Source of the DNA: Acetatifactor sp.
GTDB lineage: Bacteria > Bacillota > Clostridia > Lachnospirales > Lachnospiraceae
Direction of reading: 5' to 3'
Length of the DNA: 64,000 nucleotides
Assembly (NCBI GenBank): GCA_016290775.1
Contig: JAEEVF010000001.1
Span: forward strand, 806,001 to 870,000
Positions 62,751 to 64,000 of the stretch are shown one piece after another. The notes under the pieces were generated by a model, which was not told the origin of the DNA, searched no databases, and saw nothing but the letters and a program-made list of their open reading frames with translations. Each line of letters starts with the position of its first letter. Position 1 is the stretch's first letter. A program made the position numbers and the translations under genes.

Positions 62751-64000
62751 TTATTCGATCGTCTTCGTCCAGTTGTCAAAAGTCATGTACTTATCAATGG
62801 AGGTACCGCTCATGATTTCCTCTGCCACCTCTGCGTAGCCCTTGAAGAGCTTCGAGAACACTGCGTCGTGCTTCAGCGTTGCATCATGGGAGATCATTTT
62901 GGAAATCAGAACCTCATCCGCTTCGATCACGCTGCCGGACCCGTCTACCGTGATCTTTCCGCCGCTGATGACCGTACCCCTAAAGTTTCGGGACACCTCT
63001 ACGTCGCCCTTAGCGATTACAAGACCGCTGGTGTAGTCTTCCGGAATCGTAAATGTGGTATTGTGTTCACCAACATTGTTTACGATAGCCACGATAACGT
63101 CAGAGCTCTCTCCCAAACCTGCTTCTGTCCAGCTATTGATATACTTATATCCATCAACCAGATGGGGATCAGATCTTTCGTTCAGCTTCTCAAAAAAGCC
63201 AGGCCACTGAGTCATATCGATCAGGTTGTTAAACAAAGTGGGATCCGTATCCTCCAGGTGAACATTGCCTGCCACGGAAGGATCTAAGTTGTCTTCAAGC
63301 GTAAGCACCAATGACTTATAGCGGATTGCATGATCCCGTGCAAAGGAATAATAAATGCCTCCCAGGCCCCACCAATCAGCACTAATGTTCATACCCTGAA
63401 CACCTATGTCTCCCGTATCGGGATCGGTATGAATATAGTCACCGCGAATTACCGGATTGTTCTTCGTATCGATTACTAAAGATCTGTAAACCTTGGTTTG
63501 TACCGTTCCATCTTCAACCGTCACATTGTATGTATAGGAATCATCGCTGATGTATCTGTTTACCTTCGACATCATAACGATCTTCTTCTGGTTAAAGTAT
63601 TTGTTGAAGAATATATTCGCCGCCAGATCGCTTGCAAAGTTCAGGTAGTAAACCGTGTGTTGGCCAGTGGAATCACGATAATTATACGGCGTTACGTTTT
63701 CCGTACTGTCAAGGTAATCCGTTACATTCTCAATTCCGGAAAACTCCTTGAACTTCGTCTCGTCGATCGTAAGACCAGTCACGCAATTATCAGGAACATA
63801 ATACGCAATTTGATTGGCCTTGACGGAAATAGATTCACCGGTCAGAATGTCATTGGAATTCTCAGTGACATTCTTGTTTCTTCCGATAAATGCACGGCCT
63901 GCAATCATAAGATTTATGGCCTCTCTGACATCAACAAATGCGTCTCTTCCGTTTATAAGGATCGCACTCGAGTAGGCGGAGTCCTCCGTCCTCTCTTCCT
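62751..64000 (-). CDS. Pilus-associated protein with bactofilin-like beta-solenoid (5' end outside window)
   Basis: At least 416 residues are visible; the frame is open to the window edge (EERTEDSAYSSAILINGRD at its start), so the N-terminus is missing. The middle is repetitive in Thr/Asp/Asn. A C-terminal part with SGLVIAKGDVEVSRNFRGT, then VISGGKITVDGSGSVIEAD, has the short hydrophobic-Gly periodicity of a right-handed beta-solenoid, as in bactofilins and polymer-forming domains. Homologues in such operons often carry a PilX-like N-terminal membrane anchor, but that part lies outside the window. It is the first visible gene of the pseudopilin-DUF5057 operon. Confidence 0.65.
   Translation of the reverse strand, partial: EERTEDSAYSSAILINGRDAFVDVREAINLMIAGRAFIGRNKNVTENSNDILTGESISVKANQIAYYVPDNCVTGLTIDETKFKEFSGIENVTDYLDSTENVTPYNYRDSTGQHTVYYLNFASDLAANIFFNKYFNQKKIVMMSKVNRYISDDSYTYNVTVEDGTVQTKVYRSLVIDTKNNPVIRGDYIHTDPDTGDIGVQGMNISADWWGLGGIYYSFARDHAIRYKSLVLTLEDNLDPSVAGNVHLEDTDPTLFNNLIDMTQWPGFFEKLNERSDPHLVDGYKYINSWTEAGLGESSDVIVAIVNNVGEHNTTFTIPEDYTSGLVIAKGDVEVSRNFRGTVISGGKITVDGSGSVIEADEVLISKMISHDATLKHDAVFSKLFKGYAEVAEEIMSGTSIDKYMTFDNWTKTIE

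Overview
The window reads as chromosomal DNA of an anaerobic Firmicute of the class Clostridia, most likely a Lachnospiraceae. The grounds are family-level: CodY, a tryptophan T-box leader, TmcAL, an ACT/UPF0210 pair, NrtR-type NAD regulation, a topA-codY order, a DUF5057-like surface protein and many strong AGGAGG ribosome binding sites. The species cannot be named from the sequence alone. Almost every gene lies on the minus strand; the only clear plus-strand gene is tmcAL. No phage, insertion sequence or CRISPR array was seen.

Layout: 1-3.6 kb holds a chemotaxis cluster (cheY-cheB-cheA, cheA cut by the window edge). 3.8-8 kb holds codY, topA and an HD-GYP phosphodiesterase. 8-12 kb is an NAD salvage locus: nrtR regulator, nicotinamidase-like hydrolase, pncB, then nadE behind its own promoter and an unusual nested repeat. 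A tRNA-Glu(CUC) gene follows. 12.3-22.3 kb carries housekeeping genes: ilvA-yitT; plsX-acpP-rnc-smc-ftsY (lipid precursor, RNA processing, chromosome condensation and protein targeting); and DUF177-rpmF. 22.4-29.6 kb is a complete trp operon, trpE-trpGD-trpC-trpF-trpB-trpA, behind a consensus promoter and a T-box with a UGG specifier. 29.7-33.6 kb is the acetate node: pta and ackA separated by a leader with two mutually exclusive long stems, and divergent tmcAL, whose enzyme also uses acetate.

33.7-48 kb is a cell-surface glycan region: two LtaS-like phosphoglycerol transferases, the conserved ACT/UPF0210 pair, an O-antigen-ligase-like membrane protein, three paralogous GT-C-type membrane glycosyltransferases and a UDP-galactopyranose-mutase-like flavoprotein. 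48.2-53.9 kb carries a WalJ-like hydrolase, coaE, polA, a small membrane zinc-finger protein and a NYN/OST-HTH protein.

54-64 kb is the least familiar part. One gene encodes a PH-like head, a Pro-Ala linker and about eight tandem SHOCT-like repeats. It is followed by an operon of a beta-solenoid pilus-associated protein (5' end cut by the window), two class III-signal pseudopilins and a 1799-residue secreted DUF5057-like protein. I read this as a type IV pilus-like or pseudopilus tip system displaying a giant surface protein; that reading is inference.

For many genes the longest open frame starts upstream of the true start. I chose starts by Shine-Dalgarno spacing and by promoters that would otherwise lie inside the coding region.
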